A DNA stretch of 47,483 nucleotides from positions 1 to 47,483 of the forward strand of contig NZ_JAHBYG010000034.1 in assembly GCF_019636075.1 (NCBI RefSeq), in the 5' to 3' direction. The notes below the pieces were generated by a model that worked only from the letters and a program-made list of their open reading frames with translations, had not been told where the DNA came from and made no database searches. This DNA comes from Ferrovibrio sp. Lineage in GTDB: Bacteria; Pseudomonadota; Alphaproteobacteria; Ferrovibrionales; Ferrovibrionaceae. Shown here piece by piece: positions 1 through 8,504 of this stretch; position 1 is the first letter of the stretch, and every line of letters starts with the position of its first letter. The position numbers and the translations under genes were made by a program.

Positions 1-1568
1 AGGTGCGCGAAACCGCGCCCGGCTTGGTGCGGTTTAGCGTGAGCGATACCGGCATCGGCCTCACGCCGGCACAGCAGGCCAAGCTGTTTCAGCCTTTCGC
101 CCAGGCCGATAGTTCCACCGCGCGTAAATTCGGCGGTACCGGCCTCGGGCTTTCGATCTGCCACCGGCTTTGCGAGTTGATGCAGGGCCGCATCGGTGTC
201 AGCAGCGAAGCCGGCAAGGGGTCTTGCTTCTGGTTTGAATTGCCGCTGGTTGCTGAAAAGCCCGATGCACTCCGACCGGTCAGCGATCTGTCTGCCGGCC
301 ATGTGCTGCTGGTCGGTCTGCCGGCTGCGCAGGCGGCATTGGCGGAAAAATATCTGCGCGCCGGCGGCGTGCCGGATGTGGTTGCGGTCGCTACGGCGGC
401 TGCGGGCGAGGCGCTGCTGCGCCGCGATTTCGATCTGGTGCTGGTGGATGCGCGTTGCCCGGATCGTCCGGGGCTGGATCTGGCCGGTCAATTCGGCGGC
501 GATGCTGCCTATGGCCTGCTGGCGCCGCGCAATCTGGTTTCCACGCTGGATACCGCGCAACGCCGCAATTTCCGCCTGGTGCAAACCTATCCGCTCAACC
601 GCATGGCATTGTGGCGCGCCATGGCGGTGGGCCTGAAGCAGGAAATCGCCGATGCCGATGGTGCCGGTCAGCGCGAGGATATGGCTTTCGCCGCGCCGGA
701 TGTTGAAACCGCAGCCGCCGCCAATGCGCTGATCCTGGTGGCCGAGGATAATCAGACCAATCAACTGGTGATCCGCTCGATGCTGCAGCGTATGGGCTTC
801 GCCTGCGAGATCGCCGATAACGGTGCGCTGGCGCTGGCGGCTTTCCAGCCCGGCCGGCATGGTCTGCTGCTCACCGATTTCCATATGCCGGAGATGGATG
901 GCTTCGGGCTAACCGCCGCGATCCGCAAGCAGGAAGACGATCGGGGCCTGCCGCGCCTGCCCATCGTGGCGCTGACCGCCGATGCGCTGACCGGCGTGGA
1001 GCAGCAATGCCTGGATGCCGGCATGGATGGCTATCTCACCAAGCCGATCGACAGCCGCAAGCTTTCCGCCATGCTGGCGCAGTGGCTGCCGCAGGCCTTG
1101 CCGTTGCGCCGGCCCGCCGAACAGAAAACCCGCATACCGGAAGCCGCTGCGCCAGAACCGCAGGATGCATCCCAGGCGGCCCCACAGACAACACAGCAGG
1201 CGATATCGGCGCAGGATTGGGATCCCGATATCTTCATGCCGGCACGGTTGACCGAAACCTTCGGTGCCTTCGATGCCACGGCGAAGGAATTGCTGCGCAA
1301 TTTCGTCGACGATGCCGCGGGCAAGGTGGTGGCATTGCAGCAGGCGGCGGCAAACCGCGATCTGCATGAAGGGCGCGAAATCTCGCATATGCTCAAAGGC
1401 TCTGCGCGTTCGCTGGGGGCCGAGCGGCTCGGCCAGATAGCTTCCGATATCCAGGATGCCTGCGATGCCAATGATGCCGAGATGATGGCGCTGATGACCG
1501 AATTGCTGCCATCCACATTGGATGAGTTGAAGCAGATCATGCCGAAAATTCTGGCCTATGGCGACTGA
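1..1568 (+). CDS. Hybrid sensor histidine kinase, C-terminal part (ATPase, pseudo-receiver, receiver, HPt)
   Basis: The 5' end lies outside the window and the visible frame starts at base 3. Residue numbers count from there. Residues 10-82 form the end of a HATPase_c domain, with a G1 box (DTGIG) and a G2 box (GGTGLGLS). Residues 98-212 look like a receiver fold in which the acidic pocket is not recognisable, so probably a pseudo-receiver. Residues 242-362 are a complete receiver with acidic pair E248/D249, phospho-acceptor D292 in TDFHMPEMDG and K347 in the LTKP motif. A Pro/Ala/Gln linker (370-402) leads to an HPt domain (about 415-515) with phospho-histidine H462 in SHMLKGSARSLGA. The protein should run an internal His-Asp-His relay. 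The CheY-like gene begins 11 bases after its stop and is a natural phosphorylation partner. The sensed signal is unknown because the sensor domain is missing. Confidence 0.93.
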   Translation, partial: VRETAPGLVRFSVSDTGIGLTPAQQAKLFQPFAQADSSTARKFGGTGLGLSICHRLCELMQGRIGVSSEAGKGSCFWFELPLVAEKPDALRPVSDLSAGHVLLVGLPAAQAALAEKYLRAGGVPDVVAVATAAAGEALLRRDFDLVLVDARCPDRPGLDLAGQFGGDAAYGLLAPRNLVSTLDTAQRRNFRLVQTYPLNRMALWRAMAVGLKQEIADADGAGQREDMAFAAPDVETAAAANALILVAEDNQTNQLVIRSMLQRMGFACEIADNGALALAAFQPGRHGLLLTDFHMPEMDGFGLTAAIRKQEDDRGLPRLPIVALTADALTGVEQQCLDAGMDGYLTKPIDSRKLSAMLAQWLPQALPLRRPAEQKTRIPEAAAPEPQDASQAAPQTTQQAISAQDWDPDIFMPARLTETFGAFDATAKELLRNFVDDAAGKVVALQQAAANRDLHEGREISHMLKGSARSLGAERLGQIASDIQDACDANDAEMMALMTELLPSTLDELKQIMPKILAYGD

Positions 1569-1579
1569 AGGGGTGCTCC

Positions 1580-1993
1580 GTGAGCGACAATCGTGGCGTC
1601 TATGAAAAAGTGCGCGTTCTGATCATCGAGGATGAAGCCTTCACCCGCCAGATGATCAAGGGCCTGCTGCACCAGCTTGGCTTTCGCCTGATCGACGAGG
1701 CCGCCGATGGCGAGGCTGGCTTCAAGGAATTGCTGCGGGTGAAGCCGCTGATCGTGCTTTGCGATATTCATATGACGCCGCTGGATGGCCTGGGCTTTCT
1801 GGCCAAGTTGCGCGGCCTGGCAATTCCCGGCCTGCGCGACACCACGGTGATTTTCCTCACCGCCGACAAGCAGACCAACACCGTGATGTCGGCCAAGTCG
1901 CTACGTGTGGATGGCTATCTGGTGAAACCGGTTTCGCTGGCCAATCTCAAGGCCAGGCTGGATCAGCAATTGCAGCGCATCGGAATGCTCTGA
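1580..1993 (+). CDS. Single-domain response regulator (CheY-like)
   Basis: The 137-aa protein is one receiver domain without an output domain. The acidic pair is E17/D18, the phospho-acceptor is D62 in LCDIHMTPLDG, the switch threonine is in FLTAD near 94, and the conserved lysine is K116 in LVKPVS. The start is GTG and lies 11 bases after the stop of the hybrid kinase, so the two are almost certainly co-transcribed. The kinase's HPt domain is the probable phosphate donor. Proteins of this kind act through protein contacts, for example at a flagellar motor or on another kinase. The target cannot be read from this window. Confidence 0.92.
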   Translation: MSDNRGVYEKVRVLIIEDEAFTRQMIKGLLHQLGFRLIDEAADGEAGFKELLRVKPLIVLCDIHMTPLDGLGFLAKLRGLAIPGLRDTTVIFLTADKQTNTVMSAKSLRVDGYLVKPVSLANLKARLDQQLQRIGML

Positions 1994-2004
1994 CGCATAC
2001 TGCT

Positions 2005-2050
2005 TTGATCGCCTACGCGATGCGCCTTTTTGATTGATCGCCTACGCGAT
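2005..2050. repeat. 17-bp direct repeat copying the uspA stop region
   Basis: The 17-mer TTGATCGCCTACGCGAT occurs at 2005-2021 and again at 2034-2050, a period of 29 bases. The right copy contains the stop codon of the minus-strand stress-protein gene (TAG, 2042-2044). The left copy lies in the gap between the two convergent genes. Each copy can form a short stem ATCGC-CTAC-GCGAT. The left one is followed by CCTTTTTG, so it may act as a weak terminator for the response-regulator transcript. Confidence 0.85.
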
Positions 2051-2518
2051 CCGTTCAATCTGCTCATCGGTGAGCGTGCCAGGCACCACAGTGATCGGAA
2101 AGCTCAAATCGCCAGACATCTGGCCGGCTAGCGCGGTGACCAGTGGGCCGGGCGCGCCGCCAGGAGCGGCAGCCAGCACCAGCATGCGGATGCCGCCGTC
2201 TTCTTCCACCAGCTTGAGCAATTCCTCGCGGGTGGAGCCTTCGCGGATCGCCACTTCGGGCAGCAGGCCGGATTCCGCATTCACCTGTTCGGCCAATTGC
2301 TGCAACAGGGTTTCCGCCGCTTCATGGGCCTCTTGCCGCATGATTTCGGCCACGCCGGCCCATTGATTGAAATCCACTGGCTCCACCACGCGCAGCAACA
2401 CAACGCCGCAATGCACATTGCGGGCGCGGCGGGTGGCGTAGCGCAAGGCAACCCGAGCCTCGGGCGTATCATCCACCACGACAAGGAATTTCTGCCGGCG
2501 CTTGGCGGGATCTGTCAT
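2042..2518 (-). CDS. Universal stress protein (UspA family)
   Basis: The 158-aa single Usp domain opens with the beta strand KFLVVVDDTPEA, which carries the conserved Asp pair, and continues with ALRYATRRA and LLRVVEP. The C-terminal region has the LVLAAAP...ITVVPG pattern of the family. The glycine-rich nucleotide loop (GGAPGPLVTALAG) deviates from the classical G2xG9xG(S/T), so ATP binding is uncertain. I chose ATG at 2518 (MTDPAKRRQKF). A TTG 12 codons upstream would add a poorly conserved extension. The gene follows holA by 58 bases on the same strand and probably shares its transcript. Its last codons are duplicated just downstream. Confidence 0.9.
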   Translation of the reverse strand: MTDPAKRRQKFLVVVDDTPEARVALRYATRRARNVHCGVVLLRVVEPVDFNQWAGVAEIMRQEAHEAAETLLQQLAEQVNAESGLLPEVAIREGSTREELLKLVEEDGGIRMLVLAAAPGGAPGPLVTALAGQMSGDLSFPITVVPGTLTDEQIERIA

Positions 2519-2576
2519 GGCACGAAGCCTGCCGCAAGCCGGACCTGGCAGCAAGGTTTATTCTGCGGGCACGACA

Positions 2577-3626
2577 TCAGCGTCGCCCGCCGGCGGCTGG
2601 CCGCGCACCCACCTGGGCGGCACGGGCTATGCGCAACAGGGCATCGCCAGTGGCGGCTTCCGAAGGCATGCCGGTGGTTTTGCAATCCAGTTCGGCCTGG
2701 GTGAGATAGTCCAGCGCGCGCAGCAGGCGGTCGTTGTTCCACAGCCGCAATTGTTTCAGGAAGGCATCCTCGCGTTTCCAGAACACGCCCAGGCTTTTCG
2801 CCACGAATTTCGGATCGCTGTTGCCTTGCGCCATCCGTGCCACGCCCAGATGCAGGCGCTGGGCATGCTTTTGCGCCACGCGCAGGATCGCCACCGGAGA
2901 TTCGCCGGCCTGTTCGCTTTTGCTCAAGGCTTCGGTCAATCCGGCGATATCGCCGCCGAAAGCGGCAAAGGCGGCATCGTCCAGGCTGCCGGCCGATGAA
3001 TCGCCCACCGTTGCTTCGCAATCGGCCAGATCGATATTGCCCGCCTCATCGCCTTTATAGAGCAGCAGCTTCTGGATTTCGCCGCGTGTGATCATGCGGT
3101 CTGTGCCCAGATGCTCGACAAGATAGTCCACGGCATCGCGGTCGATCTTGCGGCCGGCTTCCTCGATCATGCCCTGGATCACGCCGGCCAGCACGCGCGG
3201 ATCGTCGGCATAACAGGCCACGGCCACGGCGGTGTCGGCGCCTTCGAAAGCCTTCACCAGGCTGGAGCGTCCGCTCAGGTCGCCGGCTTCGGCCACCACC
3301 AGGGCATCGCCGGGCGGGTCGCTCAGAAAATCCGCCAGCAGCTTGGCGTGCTTGTCGCCTAGGCCAGACAACATCACCACGCGCCGCCCGCCCAGCATGG
3401 AAATCTGCGCGGCTTCGTCGGCCAGCCTGGCGGGATCTTCCTGCAATTGCGCAGCCGTGATGGTGGCAACCTGGAAGGCATCGGTCAGATCGGGCGCCAC
3501 GGTTTTGGCCATCGCCTTGGCGCGTTCGCGCACCAATCCGAGATCGGGGCCGAAAAACAGGGCGGCGCGCAGATTGGCCGGCGGTTTGCGCAGGAAGCCT
3601 TCGACTTCGCGTGCCGCCAGCTTCAT
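2577..3626 (-). CDS. holA: DNA polymerase III delta subunit
   Basis: This 349-aa protein is the delta subunit of the clamp loader, which opens the beta sliding clamp. The N-terminus (MKLAAREVEGFLRKPPANL...FFGPDLGLVRERAKAMA) is the typical alphaproteobacterial HolA start. FGPDLGLVRER replaces the Walker region of a degenerate AAA fold, and the sequence SMLGGRRVVML is also characteristic. Length and domain order are normal. The order leuS-lptE-holA on one strand is a recurrent alphaproteobacterial cluster. There are 37 bases between the lptE stop and this start, so co-transcription is likely. Confidence 0.93.
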   Translation of the reverse strand: MKLAAREVEGFLRKPPANLRAALFFGPDLGLVRERAKAMAKTVAPDLTDAFQVATITAAQLQEDPARLADEAAQISMLGGRRVVMLSGLGDKHAKLLADFLSDPPGDALVVAEAGDLSGRSSLVKAFEGADTAVAVACYADDPRVLAGVIQGMIEEAGRKIDRDAVDYLVEHLGTDRMITRGEIQKLLLYKGDEAGNIDLADCEATVGDSSAGSLDDAAFAAFGGDIAGLTEALSKSEQAGESPVAILRVAQKHAQRLHLGVARMAQGNSDPKFVAKSLGVFWKREDAFLKQLRLWNNDRLLRALDYLTQAELDCKTTGMPSEAATGDALLRIARAAQVGARPAAGGRR

Positions 3627-3663
3627 CGCGGCTCCATCGGCAGTTTGGCAAGGAAGCCGGCGC

Positions 3664-4200
3664 TCATTTTACCTGTGCCTTGCGCTGCTGGGTGAAGAAA
3701 TTGCCCAGGCGGATGCGGATCTGTTCGGCCAGGTCGCGTGCCGCGCGCGCGCGCGCATCGCGTTCGCTTACCAGGTTGGCATATTCGGCGCGCACCAGAT
3801 TGTAGGAAACCAGGCTGCTCAGCGAATTGCTCTGCAAGGCCACGCCGCTGCGGTAATCGATCAGCCGGTAGGTGACGGTCATCTGCAGATTGTTGCGGGT
3901 GATTTCGTCGGAACGGGTGACCAGCACGCTGGAAACCGATTCCGCCACCTTCAATTCAAGGCGGTAGGCGGGCTTTTCCGGCGCGCCGCGCGGGGTCAGC
4001 ATGTCCAGCAGATGGTTGCGCAGCAATTGCGTGGAACGGTCTTCCGCCTGCTCCACCGCCAGCGCGGAGAATTCCGGCACCGCATCGTAGGTATGGCCGG
4101 TGCCGTAAAGCGGCCGGAAGCCGCAGCCGGCCAGCAGCAGCGGCAGCCCCGCCAGCAGCAGGGCGCCGGCGGTTCTGCGGGATGGGTTACGCCACCACAT
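3664..4200 (-). CDS. lptE: LPS-assembly lipoprotein LptE
   Basis: The 178-aa outer-membrane lipoprotein has a signal peptide ending in a lipobox (LLLAGCGF, lipidated Cys26) followed by the family hallmark GFRPLYG. LptE plugs the LptD barrel that inserts lipopolysaccharide into the outer leaflet. The middle portion ([26 protein letters not shown], in pieces) and the conserved YRLIDY segment fit LptE/RlpB. The start codon overlaps the last 14 bases of leuS, a sign of translational coupling. LptD is not in the window. Confidence 0.92.
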   Translation of the reverse strand: MWWRNPSRRTAGALLLAGLPLLLAGCGFRPLYGTGHTYDAVPEFSALAVEQAEDRSTQLLRNHLLDMLTPRGAPEKPAYRLELKVAESVSSVLVTRSDEITRNNLQMTVTYRLIDYRSGVALQSNSLSSLVSYNLVRAEYANLVSERDARARAARDLAEQIRIRLGNFFTQQRKAQVK

Positions 4201-6748
4201 TCACGATCCGATTGGGCACGACGATCACCTTGCGCACGGCCTTGCCCTCCAATGCGCGCTGCACATTGTCGTTGGCGAGCGCCAGTTTTTCCAGTTCGGC
4301 ATTCGGCATGTCGCGGGCCACGTCCAGCGTGGCGCGCAGCTTGCCGGAAACCTGCACGGCGATGGTGATGACATCGTCGCGCGCCAGATCGGCATCGGCT
4401 TGCGGCCAGGGCTGGTCGGCCACCATGCCGGTATTGCCCAGGGCCAACCAGATTTCCTCGGCCAGATGCGGCACCATCGGCGAGATCAGCAGGCACAGCG
4501 CCTGCAAGGCTTCGCGGCGCGCATAGGCGGAGGCGGCATCGTCATGCTTGCTGGCTTCCAGCAGATTGGCGAATTCGTGGATGCGTGCCACGGCCTTGTT
4601 GAAGTGGAATTGCTCAAGATCGCTGGTCAGCGCCAGGATGGTCTTGTGCAGCGCGCGGCGCAGTTCCAGGGCCGGGCCCTCGAAGCTGGCCGGCAGCGGT
4701 GCATCCTTGGCGGCCAGCGGCGCGCGCGGCTCGGCGATCAGGCGCCACAAACGCTGGGTGAAGCGCCAGGCGCCGTCCACGCCGGATTCGGTCCATTCCA
4801 GATCGCGCTCGGGCGGGCTGTCCGACAGCATGAACCAGCGCGCGGTGTCGGCGCCGTAGGTGTCGATGATCAGGCCGGGGTCGATCACGTTCTTTTTCGA
4901 CTTCGACATCTTCTCGACGCGGCCGACGGTGATCGGCTCGTTGGTGCCGACATGCACCCAAGCATCGCCGTCGCGCTTCACCTCTGTGGGCAGCAGCCAG
5001 TTGCCGGCGGCATCGCGGTAGGTTTCGTGGCAAACCATGCCTTGCGTGAACAGGCCGGCAAACGGTTCGGCCAGTTTCAGATGTCCGGTATCGCGCAAGG
5101 CGCGGCTGAAAAAGCGCGAATACAGCAGATGCAGAATCGCATGCTCGATGCCGCCGATATACTGATCCACCGGCAGCCAGTAATCCACATCATCGGCGGC
5201 CATCGGCGCAGCGTCGCGCGGGCTGCAGAAGCGGGCGAAATACCACGAGCTGTCGACGAATGTGTCGCAGGTATCGGTTTCGCGCCGGGCCGGCTTGCCG
5301 CAGCTCGGGCAATGCACATGCTTCCAGGTCGGGTGATGATCCAGCGGATTGCCGGGTTTGTCGAAGCTCACATCGTCGGGCAGGCGCACCGGCAATTGAT
5401 CTTCCGGCACCGGCACCACGCCGCAGGAATCGCAATGGATCATCGGGATCGGACAACCCCAATAACGCTGGCGGCTTACGCCCCAATCGCGCAGGCGATA
5501 GGTGACGGTGCCTTCGCCGATCTTCAGCTCTTCCAGCTTGGCGATGGCGGCGCGCTTGGCTTCAGCGGTCGGCAGGCCATCCAGGAAACCGGAATTCACC
5601 GCAACGGTGCCATCGGTATCTGTGAAGGCTTCGGTGCCGATTTCCGCAGCCGCATCGCCCTTGCGGGCGACCACGGCTTTTACCGGCAGATCGTATTTGC
5701 GGGCGAAATCCAGATCGCGCTGGTCATGCGCCGGGCAGCCGAAAATCGCGCCGGTGCCGTATTCCATCAGCACGAAATTCGCTACATAAACCGGCAGCGT
5801 CTGGTTCGCATCGAAGGGATGCACCACCTTGAACGGCGTGCGGTAGCCCTTTTTTTCGGCTTTTTCGAGTTCGGCTTCCGCCGTGCCGCTCTGGCGGCAT
5901 TCCTCGATGAAGGCGGCAAGCTTGGGATCGGTTTTCGCGGCTTCGGCGGCCAGCGGATGATCGGGCGACAGCGCCACGAAGCTGGCACCGAACAAAGTAT
6001 CGGGCCGGGTGGAATACACCTCTATGCGGTCGGCACGATCTTTCAGGGCAAACGAGAATTTCGCGCCTTCCGATTTGCCGATCCAGTTGCGCTGCATCAG
6101 CCGCACGCGTTCGGGCCAGCGTTCCAGCTTGTCCAGTTCAGTCAGCAGATCGTCGGCATAGGCGGTGATCTTGAAGAACCACTGGCTCAGCTTGCGGCGT
6201 TCGACAACCGCGCCCGAGCGCCAGCCGCGCCCATCGATCACCTGCTCGTTGGCCAGCACGGTGTGATCCACCGGATCCCAGTTGACGAAGCTTTCGCGGC
6301 GATAGGCCAGGCCGGCCTTGAACAGATCGAGGAACAGCTTCTGCTGATGCCGGTAGTATTCCGGATGGCAGGTCGCGATCTCGCGGCTCCAATCCAGCGA
6401 CAGGCCCATACGCTTCAACTCGGCGCGCATGGTGGCGATATTGTCGTAGGTCCAGGCCGCCGGATGCACCTTCTTTTCCTGCGCGGCGTTTTCCGCCGGC
6501 AGGCCGAAGGCATCCCAGCCCATCGGATGCAGCACGTTGAAGCCACGCGCCCGCTTGTAGCGCGCCACCACATCGCCCAGCGTGTAATTGCGCACATGGC
6601 CCATATGGATGCGCCCCGAGGGATAGGGGAACATCTCCAACACATAATATTTTGGCTTGGCCGGATCGCGGCGGGCCTGGAAGGCGCCGCGCGCTTCCCA
6701 TTCCTGCTGCCATTTGGCTTCCACCGCCTTGGCGTTGTAGCGCGACAT
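4187..6748 (-). CDS. leuS: Leucyl-tRNA synthetase
   Basis: The 853-aa class Ia aminoacyl-tRNA synthetase charges tRNA-Leu. The HIGH-type motif is HMGH at 48-51 within [16 protein letters not shown]. The CP1 editing domain spans roughly 220-420 and includes the [11 protein letters not shown] element. A CPSCG cysteine cluster lies near 470, and KMSKSK is close to residue 614. The anticodon-binding and C-terminal domains are complete. Downstream it overlaps lptE by 14 bases. Upstream, 65 bases separate it from the DUF3576 lipoprotein gene, so all may form one operon running to uspA. Confidence 0.97.
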   Translation of the reverse strand: MSRYNAKAVEAKWQQEWEARGAFQARRDPAKPKYYVLEMFPYPSGRIHMGHVRNYTLGDVVARYKRARGFNVLHPMGWDAFGLPAENAAQEKKVHPAAWTYDNIATMRAELKRMGLSLDWSREIATCHPEYYRHQQKLFLDLFKAGLAYRRESFVNWDPVDHTVLANEQVIDGRGWRSGAVVERRKLSQWFFKITAYADDLLTELDKLERWPERVRLMQRNWIGKSEGAKFSFALKDRADRIEVYSTRPDTLFGASFVALSPDHPLAAEAAKTDPKLAAFIEECRQSGTAEAELEKAEKKGYRTPFKVVHPFDANQTLPVYVANFVLMEYGTGAIFGCPAHDQRDLDFARKYDLPVKAVVARKGDAAAEIGTEAFTDTDGTVAVNSGFLDGLPTAEAKRAAIAKLEELKIGEGTVTYRLRDWGVSRQRYWGCPIPMIHCDSCGVVPVPEDQLPVRLPDDVSFDKPGNPLDHHPTWKHVHCPSCGKPARRETDTCDTFVDSSWYFARFCSPRDAAPMAADDVDYWLPVDQYIGGIEHAILHLLYSRFFSRALRDTGHLKLAEPFAGLFTQGMVCHETYRDAAGNWLLPTEVKRDGDAWVHVGTNEPITVGRVEKMSKSKKNVIDPGLIIDTYGADTARWFMLSDSPPERDLEWTESGVDGAWRFTQRLWRLIAEPRAPLAAKDAPLPASFEGPALELRRALHKTILALTSDLEQFHFNKAVARIHEFANLLEASKHDDAASAYARREALQALCLLISPMVPHLAEEIWLALGNTGMVADQPWPQADADLARDDVITIAVQVSGKLRATLDVARDMPNAELEKLALANDNVQRALEGKAVRKVIVVPNRIVNVVA

Positions 6749-6813
6749 CGCTGAAACCGTACTCTGTGATTAAGGCTGAAAGGATTAAGAGGCGATGAGG
6801 TGCGGCGGCTTGA

Positions 6814-7431
6814 TCAGCGCCGCGCCTCGGATTCCACACGCAGCTCGCGGGCGCGCTGCAGGATGGCATTCTCCATGCTCACGCCGGTTTCCGGCGCCGC
6901 CGGTTGATCAAGCCAGGCCGCGCCCTGGCGCACCTGCTTGAACACGCTCACCCGCAGGCCATCGGCGCGCAGCGAACGGTCGAGGATATACACGGTCACC
7001 TTGAAACGCTCATTGGGCGTTTGCGCCGGATTATACCAGTCGGTGATGATCACGCCGCCGAAAGGATCGGCCGAGGCCAGCGGCATGAAGGAAATCGTAT
7101 CCAGCGTGGCGCGCCACAAAAAGCTGTTCACGCCGATGCCGCCGCCGCCTTCATCCTTGCTCTTGCCGCCGCCGAACAGGCCGCCGGTGCCGAAGATGCC
7201 GGATGGAGGCGCAGAGTTGGGATCCGGTGCCGGATTGTAATTGCCGAAGCCATCCTTTTCGGGGCCACGGGTGGTGCCGCCGCTATCGCCCGATGTGCTG
7301 CAGGCCGCCAGGCCGAGCGGCAACAGCAGGGCCAAGGCCAGATGGGTCCGGATGCGCCTGGAGGCGGCTGCGCCACGGCCTTGCCGCAACGATACCGGTA
7401 TCAATTCCCAAAAGGAGCGCTTTATCGCCAT
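6814..7431 (-). CDS. DUF3576 lipoprotein
   Basis: The 205-aa protein has a basic N-terminus, a hydrophobic stretch and a lipobox LGLAACSTS (Cys44), so it is probably a lipoprotein. A Gly/Pro-rich linker containing GIFGTGGLFGGG follows. The conserved domain (LWRATLDTISFMPLASADPFGGVIITDWY, in pieces) matches the alphaproteobacterial DUF3576 family, whose function is unknown. I chose ATG 7431, with AGGAG ten bases upstream. The in-frame TTG at 7440 would sit on top of that site. Its place ahead of leuS-lptE suggests a link to envelope maintenance, which is inference from context. Confidence 0.85.
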   Translation of the reverse strand: MAIKRSFWELIPVSLRQGRGAAASRRIRTHLALALLLPLGLAACSTSGDSGGTTRGPEKDGFGNYNPAPDPNSAPPSGIFGTGGLFGGGKSKDEGGGGIGVNSFLWRATLDTISFMPLASADPFGGVIITDWYNPAQTPNERFKVTVYILDRSLRADGLRVSVFKQVRQGAAWLDQPAAPETGVSMENAILQRARELRVESEARR

Positions 7432-7616
7432 TCCACTCAAGCTCCTGCATTATCCCGCCGCTTAAATCCGGGGCGGGCAGGGTATACCAGATTTCCCGGC
7501 TGCAAGCCAATTGCCGGGGTCGTAACGGGTTGACGCGGTTTCATGGGCCTGCGAAGCGCTTTGCCGGTGCCGGCAGATTATTGTCAGAGGCAGTATAAAA
7601 GCGATATGGGAAGGCG

Positions 7617-8504
7617 ATGACCAGCCTTGAAGCCTTGTTCCGTCGCGCCTGGGAGGCGCAAACCTCCGGCCAGCATGCCCAGGCGGCGGCGATTTACCGC
7701 GATATTCTGCAACAGGGCCAGAATCCGCAGGCGCGGCCGCAGGCCTGGCTGGGGCTGGGGCAGTGCGAGCTGGAATCCGGCAACAAGGCCGAGGCGCTGA
7801 AATGCTTCCGCGAGGCCTATGCCCTGCTGCCGCAATCCGGCGCCATAAAACATATGGTGGATATGCTGGCCGATGGCGATGTGCCGGACCGTGCGCCAGA
7901 CGATTATCTGCTCTGGGTATTCGATGGCCATGCCGAAAGTTTCGACAGCCATCTCGAGGCCTTGGGCTATCGCGGGCCGGAGATGATCGCGCTGCTGGCC
8001 GATGCCGCCTGGGAGGCCAAGCCGACCCGCGCCATCCTGGATATCGGCTGCGGCACCGGGCGCAACGCACCGCTATTCCGCCGCTATGCCAGCCGGCTGG
8101 ACGGCATGGACCTGGCGCCCAATATGCTGCGCCTGTCGGCCCGGCGCGGCTACGATCATCTCTACAAGGCCGAGGTGCATCCTTTCCTGGCCAAGCCGCC
8201 CTGTGCCTACGATGTGCTGCTGTCTACCGACGTGTTCATCTATATCGGGCGGCTGGAAGGCATCTTCGCCAATTGCGCCCGCACCATGACGCCGCGCCAC
8301 GAATTGCTGTTCACCATCGAACTGGGCGACGACGACAAGCCGGTGCGCCTGATGCCCACCGGCCGCTTCCGGCAATCGGATGCCTATATTCGCGGCCTGG
8401 CCGAAACCCATGGCTATGATATCGCCGCCACCCATGACGAACCGTTGCGGGTGGAGCGCGGGGTGATCGAACCTGGCCGCGCCTACCGCTTGATCAAGCG
8501 GTGA
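7617..8504 (+). CDS. TPR-containing SAM-dependent methyltransferase
   Basis: The 295-aa protein combines two tetratricopeptide-like helical hairpins (about 1-75: AWEAQTSGQHAQAAAIYRDIL, in pieces, and WLGLGQCELESGNKAEALKCFREA) with a class I methyltransferase domain. Motif I is ILDIGCGTGRN (140-150). The acidic ribose-binding segment is LDGMDLAPNML. The domain order resembles the COG4976 predicted methyltransferases. Substrate is unknown. A possible -10 element TATAAA lies at 7594-7599. The gene converges on the TPR glycosyltransferase gene, overlapping it by 11 bases, and both proteins use a TPR head. The similar architecture suggests a common surface-glycan or protein-modification task, an inference only. 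Confidence 0.88.
   Translation: MTSLEALFRRAWEAQTSGQHAQAAAIYRDILQQGQNPQARPQAWLGLGQCELESGNKAEALKCFREAYALLPQSGAIKHMVDMLADGDVPDRAPDDYLLWVFDGHAESFDSHLEALGYRGPEMIALLADAAWEAKPTRAILDIGCGTGRNAPLFRRYASRLDGMDLAPNMLRLSARRGYDHLYKAEVHPFLAKPPCAYDVLLSTDVFIYIGRLEGIFANCARTMTPRHELLFTIELGDDDKPVRLMPTGRFRQSDAYIRGLAETHGYDIAATHDEPLRVERGVIEPGRAYRLIKR

Noticed and set aside
4400..6754. Open frame of 784 codons on the plus strand across leuS
   Set aside because: It is antisense to a complete, motif-rich leuS, and its product is a low-complexity His/Gln/Arg-rich sequence typical of GC-rich shadows.
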